Shown here piece by piece: positions 14,675-23,634 of a stretch of DNA of 45,266 bases (positions are counted from its first letter, which is position 1; every line of letters starts with the position of its first letter). The position numbers and the translations under genes were made by a program. The stretch is from Flavobacteriaceae bacterium Ga0077528 (GTDB lineage: Bacteria > Bacteroidota > Bacteroidia > Flavobacteriales > Flavobacteriaceae), in NCBI GenBank assembly GCA_001464475.1, contig LNDX01000020.1:1-45266 (forward strand), read 5' to 3'. The notes beneath the pieces were generated by a model. That model ran no database searches and was not told the DNA's origin. It worked only from the letters and a program-made list of their open reading frames with translations.

Positions 14675-17075
14675 AAACGTTCTTTTAGTAACAATGCTGC
14701 TGTTATTGGTAGCAAATTTAAGGGCACAAAATAAGTCAGTAACAGTTTCGGGTATCACAAAAGACAAGACAACGAAACTTGCATTACCATTTGTAAATGT
14801 TTCTTTGAAAACTTCAAATGACAATAAGTTAATTACCGGAACAATAACAAATGAGGAAGGTCGATTTTCATTGACCAATATCAAATCTGGAAACTATATT
14901 TTAGAATTCTCATTTATTGGTTACAAAACCAAGACTCAATCAGTTTATGTTGGTTCACTTTCCGAATTTTTAGATCAAGGAACTATCGAACTGGAAGAAG
15001 ATGCTACAACCTTACAAGAAGTGGTAGTGGTTTCAAAAACAAATACTGTCAGCGAGAAAATGGATAAGAAAACGTTTTCAATGGCTGACAATATTAGTCA
15101 AAGTGGCGGCTCTGTTTTACAATCCATGCAAAACTTACCTGGTCTTACTGTCCAAGACGGAAAAGTACAAATTAGAGGCAATGATAAAGTGACCGTATTG
15201 ATTGACGGTAAGCAAACTGCTTTAACTGGCTTTGGAAATCAATCGGGTTTAGATAATATTCCTGCTTCAGCAATAGATAAAATCGAAATCATTAATAATC
15301 CATCAGCCAAATACGATGCCAATGGTAATGCTGGAATTATAAATATCATCTACAAAAAAAATAAAAAAGAAGGCTTCAATGGCAAAGTGGGTTTTACGTC
15401 GGGTTTAGGTGCTTTGTGGGAACGAAAAGAAAATTTGCCTACAATAAGACCACAATATTCACTAACACCAAAAATCAATCCTACGCTATCACTCAATTAT
15501 CGAAAAAATAAAATTAATGCGTTTTTTCAAGGCGATTATCTATACACAGAAACCCTAAATAAGAATGAATTTGTAACACGAACGTACAATGACGGCACAA
15601 AAATTAACCAACAATTAAAAAGAAACCGAAACACCCATTTTTCAACAATTAAATCGGGAATTGATTGGAATATTGATGATTACAATATGCTAACCGTTTC
15701 GGGTTTATTTGGTTCAGAAAAAATTATTGATAACGGCGATCAACCTTTTTTTAATGCAGACTATTCCGAACGATTACGACTTTGGCAATTTTTAGAGGAT
15801 GAATTAAAAACAACAGTGATGGGAACTGCTGCCTATCAACATAAATTCAAGCAAGCCGGACATTTGTTAAATGTAGGCTTCAATTATACTTTTCATAGAG
15901 AAGATGAAAAATATTTCTTCGATAACATTTTGCCAAGTTCTTCGAGTAAAGATTCCTTCAAATTATTATCAGATGAAAGTGTAGTAGATCTAAATATCGA
16001 TTACATAAAGCCTTTAAAATACGGACGAATTGAAACAGGGTTCAAATTTCGTAACCGAATTATTCCAACCAATATGCAATTCTTTCCAGGAACTAATTCG
16101 CCTTTGGATGCAAGTGCAGGTGGTAAAGCAACCTATGAAGAAATTATTCCAGCAGTTTATGGAAACTACATTTATGAAACCAATAAAATCGAAGCTGAAG
16201 TTGGATTACGCCTAGAATACTTAGATTTAGAATACGAGGTAAATCCAAACCATCCAACCTATAGAACTGATGGATATTCGTATTTCGAACCATTTCCTAA
16301 TTTCCGTTTTGCTTATAAAATCAATGATGACAACAAAATATCATTGTTTTACAATCGTAGAATTGACCGACCAAACGAAGTAGATATTCGAATATTTCCA
16401 AAGTATGACGATGCAGAAATTATTAAAGTTGGTAATCCTGGACTAAGACCACAATTCACCAATTTAGTGGAATTAGGTTTCAAAAGAAATTTGAAAAAAG
16501 GCTATTTATATTCCGCTATCTACCATCGATTTGCCAATGCTACAATAACAAGAATAGCTTCTACAGTTCCTAGTAGTAATCTGATTTATGCCATTTTTCA
16601 AAACGTAAATAAAAGTTCAAATACAGGTGTTGAAATGGTCATTTCACAAGATATTGTAAAATGGTATTCTTCCAATATTAATCTTAATGCCTATTACAAT
16701 CAAATCGGTGCGTTTACAGTTCAAAATTTATATCCACAGCCAAATACTTTTTCGGCAGCAAAACAAGATGTTTTCTCAGGAAATATAAAGTGGAACAACA
16801 CATTGCACCTAACTAAAAAAGTGGATGCGCAACTAACGGCTGTTTATTTAGCACCAGATATTATTCCGCAAGGCAAAATTAAATCAAGATTTTCTATTGA
16901 TTTAGGATTGAAAAAATCAGTTCAAAATGGTAAAGGAGAATTTTTTATAAATGCTACTGACCTATTAAATACTTTGGTAATTAAAAAAGAAATTCAAGGA
17001 CAAGATTTTAGTTACACTAGTAACGATTATTACGAAACACAAGTAATTAGAGTAGGTTACAATTATAAATTCTAA
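14661..17075 (+). CDS. TonB-dependent receptor-like outer membrane protein
   Basis: 804 residues from 14661 (or 14664). The upstream in-frame ATG at 14634 would spoil the signal peptide. Signal peptide MMRIKNVLLVTMLLLLVANL-RAQ, then a CarboxypepD_reg-like domain (LPFVNVSLKTS, NYILEFSFIGYKT), a Plug domain (LQSMQNLPGLTVQDG, VLIDGKQT, IDKIEIINNPSAKYDANG), and an OMP_b-brl_3-type barrel ending in the aromatic VGYNYKF. The ligand is unknown; absence of a SusD partner argues against glycan uptake. It overlaps the kinase gene by 14 bases and probably belongs to its regulon. This subfamily is often controlled by two-component systems of the same locus. Confidence 0.85.
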   Translation: MMRIKNVLLVTMLLLLVANLRAQNKSVTVSGITKDKTTKLALPFVNVSLKTSNDNKLITGTITNEEGRFSLTNIKSGNYILEFSFIGYKTKTQSVYVGSLSEFLDQGTIELEEDATTLQEVVVVSKTNTVSEKMDKKTFSMADNISQSGGSVLQSMQNLPGLTVQDGKVQIRGNDKVTVLIDGKQTALTGFGNQSGLDNIPASAIDKIEIINNPSAKYDANGNAGIINIIYKKNKKEGFNGKVGFTSGLGALWERKENLPTIRPQYSLTPKINPTLSLNYRKNKINAFFQGDYLYTETLNKNEFVTRTYNDGTKINQQLKRNRNTHFSTIKSGIDWNIDDYNMLTVSGLFGSEKIIDNGDQPFFNADYSERLRLWQFLEDELKTTVMGTAAYQHKFKQAGHLLNVGFNYTFHREDEKYFFDNILPSSSSKDSFKLLSDESVVDLNIDYIKPLKYGRIETGFKFRNRIIPTNMQFFPGTNSPLDASAGGKATYEEIIPAVYGNYIYETNKIEAEVGLRLEYLDLEYEVNPNHPTYRTDGYSYFEPFPNFRFAYKINDDNKISLFYNRRIDRPNEVDIRIFPKYDDAEIIKVGNPGLRPQFTNLVELGFKRNLKKGYLYSAIYHRFANATITRIASTVPSSNLIYAIFQNVNKSSNTGVEMVISQDIVKWYSSNINLNAYYNQIGAFTVQNLYPQPNTFSAAKQDVFSGNIKWNNTLHLTKKVDAQLTAVYLAPDIIPQGKIKSRFSIDLGLKKSVQNGKGEFFINATDLLNTLVIKKEIQGQDFSYTSNDYYETQVIRVGYNYKF

Positions 17076-17106
17076 AAAACAGTTTTTTACAAAACAATCT
17101 AAATAA

Positions 17107-17122
17107 TTCAAAATTTCTACAA
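17107..17122. promoter_or_regulatory. Predicted response-regulator site 3
   Basis: TTCAA-N6-TACAA with the same 11-base period (17107-17111, 17118-17122). A separate inverted repeat GACTAT/ATAGTC (17140-17145, 17156-17161) follows. Both precede the LtaS-like gene. Confidence 0.35.
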
Positions 17123-17282
17123 AATTGGTTTTCACCTTTGACTATAATTTAAAAAATAGTCCTAATGACAAAATCAATATTAATATCAAAATCAACAAAG
17201 CTTAATTAAAATTTTCATGTTTTGAGCATTCATACTTAGGTGTGGGTGCTCATTTGCTTTAACCAAACTTAACCAATACATT

Positions 17283-19244
17283 ATGTTCAAAAAAATCAAT
17301 ATTTCTAAACGCTACAGCTTGCTTTTAGCATTCATATCATGGTTTCTAACATTCTCATTCATTTTACGAATAATCTTTATCATTTGGCAATATGATGAAG
17401 TTTCATTCAATCTATTTACAATCCTTGGTACATTGCTTACAGGACTATTTTATGACATTGGTGCAATAAGTTTTATAGCAATTCCTTCAGCACTATATTA
17501 CTTTGTTTTCCCCAATAAATGGATTGGTTCTTGGCTCGATAAAACCTTGATTTGGTTTTTCACATCGTTAACCATTTTTATATTAGTTTTTACATTTTTT
17601 GCAGAAATTACGTTTTGGGACGAATTCAAAACAAGGTTTAACTTCATTGCGGTAGATTATTTAATTTATACACATGAGGTAGTATCAAATATTCAAGAAT
17701 CATACCCTTTACCAATATTAATTTTTGGAGTTTTAGCCATAACCGCAATGATACTTTTTGTTTTTTATAAACTTAAAATTATTAATAACACCTTCCATTC
17801 CAAAGCAACTGTAAAAGACAGAACAATTATACTAGCAATTACAATAGTGACTGCACTATTTTTTAGTTTTTTCATCACAAACAATCAAGCAGAATGGTCT
17901 AAAAACAGGTATAATGCTGAAATATCAAAATCGGGAATCTATTCATTTTTTGCAGCGTTCAGAAACAATCAAATGGCGTACAATGAGTTTTATACTTCTA
18001 TAAATAACAAGGCAGCTTTTGATATTATCAGAAATAAATTAACTGATAAAAACAGCAAATACAAATCAGAAGGATTTTCCATTCATAGAACTATAACAGA
18101 CACTACCAACAAAGAGCCTAAAATGAAGAACGTAGTGTTTATTTTGGTTGAAAGTTTAAGTGGTAGCTTTATGAAAGAGTTTGGCAATAAAGAAAATATA
18201 ACACCATTTTTAGACAGTTTAGCTCAAAAAAGCATCTTCTTTGATAACTTATATGCAACAGGCACAAGAACTGTTCGAGGTATGGAAGCAATGACACTTT
18301 GTATTCCACCAACACCTGGACAAAGTATTGTAAAACGTCCCGAAAATCAAAACCTATACACCGTTTCCAATGTTTTCAAAAGCAAAGGATATAACTCTAA
18401 TTTCTTTTATGGTGGCGATGGTTATTTCGATAATATGAACGCCTATTTTGGAGGAAACGGTTTTACAATTTATGATCGTGGTCGTGGAAGTGTTTTGAGT
18501 GATAAAATTAAAACAGTCAGAAATAATATTAATGATAACGAAGTAACCTTTGAAAACGCATGGGGAATTTGTGATGAAGACATTTACACTAAAATGCTGA
18601 AAGTGGCTGATGAACACTATAAAAGCAATAAACCATTTTTCAATTTTGTAATGACAACTTCCAACCACAGACCATATACTTATCCTGACAATGCAATTGA
18701 TATTCCTTCGGGAACTGGACGTGAAGGTGCGGTAAAATATACTGATTATGCCATCAAGAAAATGTTTGAAAAAGCCAAAAACAAACCTTGGTTTAAGAAT
18801 ACTGTTTTTATTATTATTGCTGACCATTGCGCTAGTAGTGCAGGTAAAGATGAAATAGATGTTGCCAATTATCACATCCCAGCATTGATAGCAAATTTTC
18901 CCGAACATAGTAACCAAAAAATAAATAAACTATGTTCTCAAATAGACGTTTTCCCAACATTTTTCTCATTAATGAATTGGAGTTATCAAAGTGATTTCTT
19001 TGGAAAAGATGTATTACAATCAAACTTCGAAGAACGAGCTTTGCTAGGAACCTATAGAAAATTAGTCCTAATGAAAAAAGACCAGGTAATGATTCTATCC
19101 GACCAAAAAAAACAAGCATTCTATAAATGGAATAAAGTAGACAATAGTTTGAAACCATTACAAATGAACAAGACATTTCTTGACGAAACAATATCTTGGT
19201 ATCAAACAGCCGACTATTTATTTACAAACAAATTACTTAATTAA
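17283..19244 (+). CDS. LtaS-like phosphoglycerol/phosphoethanolamine transferase (sulfatase family)
   Basis: 653 residues with five or so N-terminal membrane helices (about 10-190) and an extracytoplasmic sulfatase-fold domain (about 280-600). Visible catalytic parts are FILVESLSG, the nucleophile region TGTRTVRGMEA (T330 likely), VMTTSNHRPY and FIIIADHCA. LtaS-family enzymes move phosphoglycerol or similar head groups onto lipids or glycans at the outer face of the inner membrane. The lipid substrate here is unknown. The stop overlaps the following kinase gene by one base, which couples phosphotransfer with diacylglycerol recycling. Confidence 0.85.
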   Translation: MFKKINISKRYSLLLAFISWFLTFSFILRIIFIIWQYDEVSFNLFTILGTLLTGLFYDIGAISFIAIPSALYYFVFPNKWIGSWLDKTLIWFFTSLTIFILVFTFFAEITFWDEFKTRFNFIAVDYLIYTHEVVSNIQESYPLPILIFGVLAITAMILFVFYKLKIINNTFHSKATVKDRTIILAITIVTALFFSFFITNNQAEWSKNRYNAEISKSGIYSFFAAFRNNQMAYNEFYTSINNKAAFDIIRNKLTDKNSKYKSEGFSIHRTITDTTNKEPKMKNVVFILVESLSGSFMKEFGNKENITPFLDSLAQKSIFFDNLYATGTRTVRGMEAMTLCIPPTPGQSIVKRPENQNLYTVSNVFKSKGYNSNFFYGGDGYFDNMNAYFGGNGFTIYDRGRGSVLSDKIKTVRNNINDNEVTFENAWGICDEDIYTKMLKVADEHYKSNKPFFNFVMTTSNHRPYTYPDNAIDIPSGTGREGAVKYTDYAIKKMFEKAKNKPWFKNTVFIIIADHCASSAGKDEIDVANYHIPALIANFPEHSNQKINKLCSQIDVFPTFFSLMNWSYQSDFFGKDVLQSNFEERALLGTYRKLVLMKKDQVMILSDQKKQAFYKWNKVDNSLKPLQMNKTFLDETISWYQTADYLFTNKLLN

Positions 19245-20125
19245 TGATTTACATTCATTTTATTGTTAATCCAATTTCAGGTAGTGGTAAACATAATATT
19301 GGCAAAACCGAATTAGAAAAGTATTTTCCAAAGGACATTTATAAGATTGAAGTAGAGTATTCAAACTATAAAACACACGCTATTACACTTACTCAAAATG
19401 CAATTGTTAATAATCCTAACTGTATCGTTGCATGTGGAGGTGATGGAACCATAAATGAAGTAGCATCATGTTTAATTAATACCAAAATAAAATTAGGAAT
19501 TATTCCTGTTGGTTCTGGAAATGGTTTAGCTTCTAATCTAAGTATACCAAAAGCATTAGAGAAAGCAACAGAAATTATACGCAAGGGGAAAACACAGTTC
19601 ATTGATGTTGGTAAAGTAAATGACCATTATTTTTTTAGCAACGTGGGAGTTGGTATTGATGCACTGATTATAAAAAAATATGAGAGTTACAGTAAGAGAA
19701 CTTTGATGTCTTATATTCGGGCGTCAATAGCCTCAAGCATTCAGTTTAAACCGATGCAAACGATAATTTCTTTTAATAATCAAATTATAAATACAAAGGC
19801 TTTCATGCTTTTTATTTCCAATTCAAATGAAATGGGTTATGGAATGAGTCTAACACCAAAAGCGAGTTTAAATGATGGTCAGTTAGATCTAGTTGTAGTT
19901 TCTAAGCTAAATTTTATTGACAAACTAATTTTAGGTATATGTGTAGTATCAAATAAAATAGAAAAATTCAAAAAAGCGCAACACACATTAATCGAAAATA
20001 TCAACGTAGAAATACCTGAAAAAATTTTCTTAGACACTCAAATTGATGGAGAATTTCATAATTTAAAGACTAATAAAATAGAAGTTAGTATAATAAAAAG
20101 CGGATTAGAAGTTTTGACGGAATAA
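19244..20125 (+). CDS. Diacylglycerol/lipid kinase (YegS/DgkB-like)
   Basis: 293 residues. IHFIVNPISGSGK at the N-terminus, ACGGDGTINEVASCL (nucleotide-binding GGDGT), IPVGSGNGLASNLSIP, and a C-terminal beta domain with FLDTQIDGEFH. These are the marks of the DAGK_cat family. It directly follows the LtaS-like gene with a one-base overlap. LtaS-type reactions release diacylglycerol, so a kinase that returns it to phosphatidic acid is a fitting partner (established logic for LtaS; inference here). Confidence 0.9.
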   Translation: MIYIHFIVNPISGSGKHNIGKTELEKYFPKDIYKIEVEYSNYKTHAITLTQNAIVNNPNCIVACGGDGTINEVASCLINTKIKLGIIPVGSGNGLASNLSIPKALEKATEIIRKGKTQFIDVGKVNDHYFFSNVGVGIDALIIKKYESYSKRTLMSYIRASIASSIQFKPMQTIISFNNQIINTKAFMLFISNSNEMGYGMSLTPKASLNDGQLDLVVVSKLNFIDKLILGICVVSNKIEKFKKAQHTLIENINVEIPEKIFLDTQIDGEFHNLKTNKIEVSIIKSGLEVLTE

Positions 20126-20144
20126 AATTTAAAGTAATTAAGTC

Positions 20145-20570
20145 ATGAAACAGTATCAAATTTTTGCTCTAATATCGATGTTCTTCGCTGGTTTGACATC
20201 GGTAGTTGCTAAAGCAGGTTTAAAGAATGTGGCTTCCGACACTGGATTAGCTATACGGACTTCCTTTGTATTTATTTTTATTTGGTTTAACATCATAGTT
20301 TTTAATAATTATAAAGATTTCTCTAATCTTACCAAAAAAGATGTTTTGTTGTTAGGTGTTTCGGCTTTAACAACGGCAATTTCTTGGGTCTTTTATTATA
20401 GAGCAATAAAAATAGGCACAGTCTCCGAAGTGGCATTAATCGATAAAGGAAGTATAATTATCACACTAGTACTTTCTTTTATTTTTCTAAATGAGCAATT
20501 TACTTGGCGGATAGCTTTGGGTGGATTGATGATTATTGGCGGAATACTAATCTTAACAATGAAATCATAA
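20145..20570 (+). CDS. EamA-family small transporter (half-size DMT)
   Basis: 141 residues, a single EamA unit with about five hydrophobic helices: YQIFALISMFFAGLTSVVAK, then FVFIFIWFNIIVF, LLLGVSALTTAISWVFYYRA, IITLVLSFIFLNEQF and IALGGLMIIGGILIL. The YRA..IG..S.V..ID (A)...V....FL.E pattern is typical of the drug/metabolite superfamily. Most such proteins have two units; one unit implies a homodimer. The substrate cannot be inferred, though the neighbours suggest a lipid or envelope role. Confidence 0.85.
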   Translation: MKQYQIFALISMFFAGLTSVVAKAGLKNVASDTGLAIRTSFVFIFIWFNIIVFNNYKDFSNLTKKDVLLLGVSALTTAISWVFYYRAIKIGTVSEVALIDKGSIIITLVLSFIFLNEQFTWRIALGGLMIIGGILILTMKS

Positions 20571-20608
20571 TGGTATAAAACTACGCGTAACCCTTTAAAT
20601 TATTTACC

Positions 20609-21385
20609 ATGTTTAAAACCATTTTATTTTCATTATTAAGTATAGCTACATTACATGCGCAGAACCAGATTGAAAGTATTCAAGAGAAGAAAATTGATAC
20701 AGATACTATTCCGCAAAACGACAGCACGCATAAATTCAAATTCAAACAACTAATCATTCCATCAGTTTTAATAGGATACGGTGTAATTGGTATTGAAAGT
20801 GATCAATTAAAACTCTTCAATACACAAATAAAAGAAGAAATAAATGAAGATATTGATGAAAAAATAACCATTGACGATTTCGCTCAATATGCACCAGCTC
20901 TATCAGTTTATGGTCTTAATGCTTTTGGAATAAAAGGTAAACATAACCTTAAAGACAGAACAATCATTTTAGGAACTTCATATTTACTAATGTCAGCTTC
21001 TGTACTAAGTTTGAAATCTATTACAAAAGTAGAACGCCCAGACGGTTCCGCATTCAACTCTTTCCCATCCGGACATACAGCTACAGCATTTGCAGGAGCA
21101 GAATTCCTTTGGCAAGAATACAAAGATGTTTCCATTTGGTATGGTATTTCGGGATACATTATAGCTACTGGTACAGGAGCATTTAGGATTTACAACGACA
21201 AACATTGGCTAACCGATGTAGTCGCTGGTGCTGGAATTGGAATTTTAAGCACAAAAGTTGCCTATTGGATAAATCCATGGATACAGGAAAAAATATTTAA
21301 ATCCAAGGAAAAAAATAGTATGTCAGCTATCGCTCCTTTTTACAACGGCAAACAATTGGGTGTTGGTTTCATAAAAACGTTTTAA
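20609..21385 (+). CDS. PAP2-family phosphatase, exported
   Basis: 258 residues. Signal peptide MFKTILFSLLSIATLHAQ. The PAP2 catalytic motifs are complete: KSITKVERP, FPSGHTATAF and the downstream H-W-L-T-D-V in NDKHWLTDVVAGAGIG. It is predicted to remove phosphate from lipid phosphates in the periplasm. With LtaS-like, diacylglycerol kinase and EamA genes it completes a lipid-remodelling set. A resistance or stress role for the envelope is plausible but not shown. Confidence 0.9.
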   Translation: MFKTILFSLLSIATLHAQNQIESIQEKKIDTDTIPQNDSTHKFKFKQLIIPSVLIGYGVIGIESDQLKLFNTQIKEEINEDIDEKITIDDFAQYAPALSVYGLNAFGIKGKHNLKDRTIILGTSYLLMSASVLSLKSITKVERPDGSAFNSFPSGHTATAFAGAEFLWQEYKDVSIWYGISGYIIATGTGAFRIYNDKHWLTDVVAGAGIGILSTKVAYWINPWIQEKIFKSKEKNSMSAIAPFYNGKQLGVGFIKTF

Positions 21386-21440
21386 ATTATTTCAATTTAT
21401 ATTCTATTTCTCAACTTTTATTCAAAAAAAATATTCAAAA

Positions 21441-22289
21441 TTGAATTCGAAAATAAACTTGTTACTAACTAATCTTAATGAACAAATCAATTTTATTGAT
21501 TTAGAAATTGACAACCCAATCAATAAATGCGAAAAAGCTATTGAAATAATTTTAATTTCTATAACAAATCTAAAAAAAGCTATTCAAAAAAATAATTTTA
21601 AATCTGTATCAGAGGAAATTGATTTCTTTAAAAACATTAAACCTCGATTTACTTCAAAATTAATTTATTACAATGCAATTTTTAAAATTGAAACAAAGAA
21701 ACCACATGGTGGAGAACGCATTTTAAAGAAATATTTAAATAATGAATTGGATAAGCTAAAAAGATACTTTGACAATAATTTAGATTTTTATAAATATTAT
21801 CGAACAGGAAGTAATTACCTTGACCACAAGTATTTTACAAGAGGAAAATTTGATATTAAATTAGCTTTAGACAGTTTTTATTTTGAAGTAGATCATACTT
21901 TTTCAACATCACATGACTTCAAAGTGGCCAAGATTATGGCACACGATTTAATCCAAGTTTATTTGGAAGATAAGCTGCTAATGATAGAAAATAAAGAACC
22001 AAAAGAAAAATCACAAGTCAATCACAAGATAAAGCAAAATTGGACAGGCTCTAAAGTCGCATTAATAGAGCTTTTATATGCTTTGCATACCGAAGGTGTG
22101 TTCAACAATGGAGCATCAGATTTGAAAGATATTGCAGAGTATTTTGAAAATATCTTCAATATCGATTTAGGGCAGTACCACCGTGCTTTTCTTGAAATTA
22201 GAATGCGTAAATCAGACCAAACTAAATTCCTAAACGGACTAAAAGAAAAATTAGTGAAACGTATGGAAAACACAGAAGACTTGCTCTAA
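21441..22289 (+). CDS. rteC: RteC-family protein
   Basis: 282 residues starting at a TTG (21441). Family marks are helical N-terminal repeats (NPINKCEKAIEIIL), the central EIDFFKNIKPRFTSKLIYYN, YYRTGSNYLDHKYF, and the C-terminal winged-helix-like part with KIKQNWTGSKVALIELLYAL and MRKSDQTKFLNGL. RteC was defined as a regulator of excision and transfer in the Bacteroides conjugative transposon CTnDOT. Many relatives lie in other mobile islands. It starts the conserved backbone block and is followed by an HTH protein and the three-gene module, so a regulator of island excision is likely. Confidence 0.85.
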   Translation: MNSKINLLLTNLNEQINFIDLEIDNPINKCEKAIEIILISITNLKKAIQKNNFKSVSEEIDFFKNIKPRFTSKLIYYNAIFKIETKKPHGGERILKKYLNNELDKLKRYFDNNLDFYKYYRTGSNYLDHKYFTRGKFDIKLALDSFYFEVDHTFSTSHDFKVAKIMAHDLIQVYLEDKLLMIENKEPKEKSQVNHKIKQNWTGSKVALIELLYALHTEGVFNNGASDLKDIAEYFENIFNIDLGQYHRAFLEIRMRKSDQTKFLNGLKEKLVKRMENTEDLL

Positions 22290-22329
22290 CATCAATAAAT
22301 ACAATACTTTGAATAAAAATCATTCACAA

Positions 22330-22349
22330 CTTGTGATTGACTTGTGATT
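22330..22349. repeat. Direct repeat and palindrome before the HTH gene
   Basis: CTTGTGATT occurs at 22330-22338 and 22341-22349 (11-base period). A perfect palindrome ACAAATTTGT follows at 22368-22377. Both lie within 75 bases of the HTH gene start and could be its operator or that of RteC. Confidence 0.4.
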
Positions 22350-22402
22350 TAAAACCACTCAAATCTCACAAATTTGTACCATAACAATTTAATTCATACG
22401 TT

Positions 22403-22690
22403 ATGGCTATCGAAGTGATTACTCGCGAAGACTTAAACGAATTCAGAAGTCTTCTTTTGAACGATTTAAAAGAAATCATTCAATCCAAACCTCAACAAAC
22501 AAAACAGTGGCTCAAATCCAATGAAGTCAGAAAACTGTTAAACATTTCTCCAGGTACTTTGCAAAATCTCCGCATCAACGGAACACTGACCTATACCAAA
22601 GTTGGTGGCATTATGTATTATGACAATTCTGACATCGATAAGTTATTAAATGGAAATAAGGTAAATGCTTTGCCTACCCTCTTTAAGTAA
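22403..22690 (+). CDS. Helix-turn-helix (HTH_17/excisionase-type) protein
   Basis: 95 residues. After a helical N-terminus, WLKSNEVRKLLNISPGTLQN is a MerR/excisionase-type helix-turn-helix, with LRINGTLTYTKVGGIMYYDN as the wing and IDKLLNGN at the end. Small proteins of this kind in Bacteroidota islands act as excision or replication factors. It lies 113 bases after rteC and 92 bases before the winged-helix replication gene. Confidence 0.85.
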   Translation: MAIEVITREDLNEFRSLLLNDLKEIIQSKPQQTKQWLKSNEVRKLLNISPGTLQNLRINGTLTYTKVGGIMYYDNSDIDKLLNGNKVNALPTLFK

Positions 22691-22700
22691 TATGATTTTT

Positions 22701-22736
22701 TTGTCATACCGAGCTCAGTTGAGGTATCTCATAATC
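22701..22736. repeat. REP-like repeat fragment
   Basis: TTGTCATACCGAGCTCAGTT followed by GAGGTATCTC matches the dispersed Flavobacterium intergenic repeat with consensus close to TTGTCATTCCGAGC...GAGGAATCTC (known from general experience). A shorter related copy sits inside a coding region at 23360-23385. Confidence 0.55.
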
Positions 22737-22782
22737 TTAGTAAAAGTCTTAATACTTAATACTCCAATCTTAATACTTCCAA

Positions 22783-23634
22783 ATGAATTACATCAAACAC
22801 TTAACCGGTTTCTTCGAAAAAGTAGCCATTGATAAAACATTAAATCCGACGCATGTAAGTTTATACATTGCCTTATTCCAATTTTGGAACTGTAACCGCT
22901 TCAAAAATCCTATAAGTATCAATCGCGATGAGGTAATGCGAATAAGCAAAATCAGTTCCAAAGCCACCTATCACAAATGTCTGAAGAACTTGCATAGTTT
23001 GGGTTATATCAATTACGAACCATCATACAATCCATTCAAAGGAAGTCATGTCATTTTATTCAACTTTTCAGAAGATTTAAAACCACTGCCAAAATCCGAA
23101 AGAAAACCAAAAAATGAACCACTTATTGAACTTGTTTCTGAACAAGCTTTGAACAAGTCTTGTACTAGCAGTGAAACAGGTACTGAACAAGCAGTAGTAC
23201 CTTCTATAAACTATATAAACAATACAAACATTTTAAACGATAAAAACGTTTCAAACTTGGAAAAGCACACAAAAAATTTTGAAGAAATAAATAATTCTGA
23301 TTTAAAAAACAAAACTGATGAAAAAGAAAAAAGTTCCGCAAAAAAAGAAAAAGAATTTATTGTCACTTCGAGCATAGTCCAGAAGCCAACAATCGAAAAT
23401 GTCAAATCCTATTTCCAAGAAAATAACTTTCCAGAACAAGAAGCTCAAAAATTCTTCAACTACTTCAAAAGTGTCGGTTGGTTAGTAGGTGGCAAAACAC
23501 CAATGGTCGATTGGCAAGCAGCAGCACAAAATTGGATGATTAACGCACCAAAATTCATTTCAAATGCAGAACAACCCAACAGAGCAAAACAACTCAACAC
23601 AACAACCGACAAAGACTATTCAGAGCCATTATAG
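22783..23634 (+). CDS. Winged-helix replication/primosome-type protein (copy B, complete)
   Basis: 283 residues. N-terminal winged-helix domain (1-95): HVSLYIALFQFWN, then DEVMRISKISSKATYHKCLK and SLGYINYEPSYNPFKGSHVI. Then a long charged linker (about 100-200), and a C-terminal block FFNYFKSVGWLVGGKTPMVD with DWQAAAQNWM as in DnaD/DnaT-like helicase-loading proteins (inference). The linker holds FIVTSSIVQ, encoded by a REP-like repeat absent from copy A. The last 71 bases overlap the ATPase gene. It is probably the initiator of island replication. Confidence 0.75.
   Translation: MNYIKHLTGFFEKVAIDKTLNPTHVSLYIALFQFWNCNRFKNPISINRDEVMRISKISSKATYHKCLKNLHSLGYINYEPSYNPFKGSHVILFNFSEDLKPLPKSERKPKNEPLIELVSEQALNKSCTSSETGTEQAVVPSINYINNTNILNDKNVSNLEKHTKNFEEINNSDLKNKTDEKEKSSAKKEKEFIVTSSIVQKPTIENVKSYFQENNFPEQEAQKFFNYFKSVGWLVGGKTPMVDWQAAAQNWMINAPKFISNAEQPNRAKQLNTTTDKDYSEPL
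23360..23385. repeat. REP-like repeat inserted within a coding region
   Basis: TTGTCACTTCGAGCATAGTC plus CAGAAG within the linker of the winged-helix gene. Copy A has a much shorter sequence at this point and the frame is kept in both. Confidence 0.55.

Noticed and set aside
18354..18917. 187-codon open frame on the minus strand
   Set aside because: It lies entirely within the LtaS-like gene, whose motifs are clear, and has no recognisable protein features.
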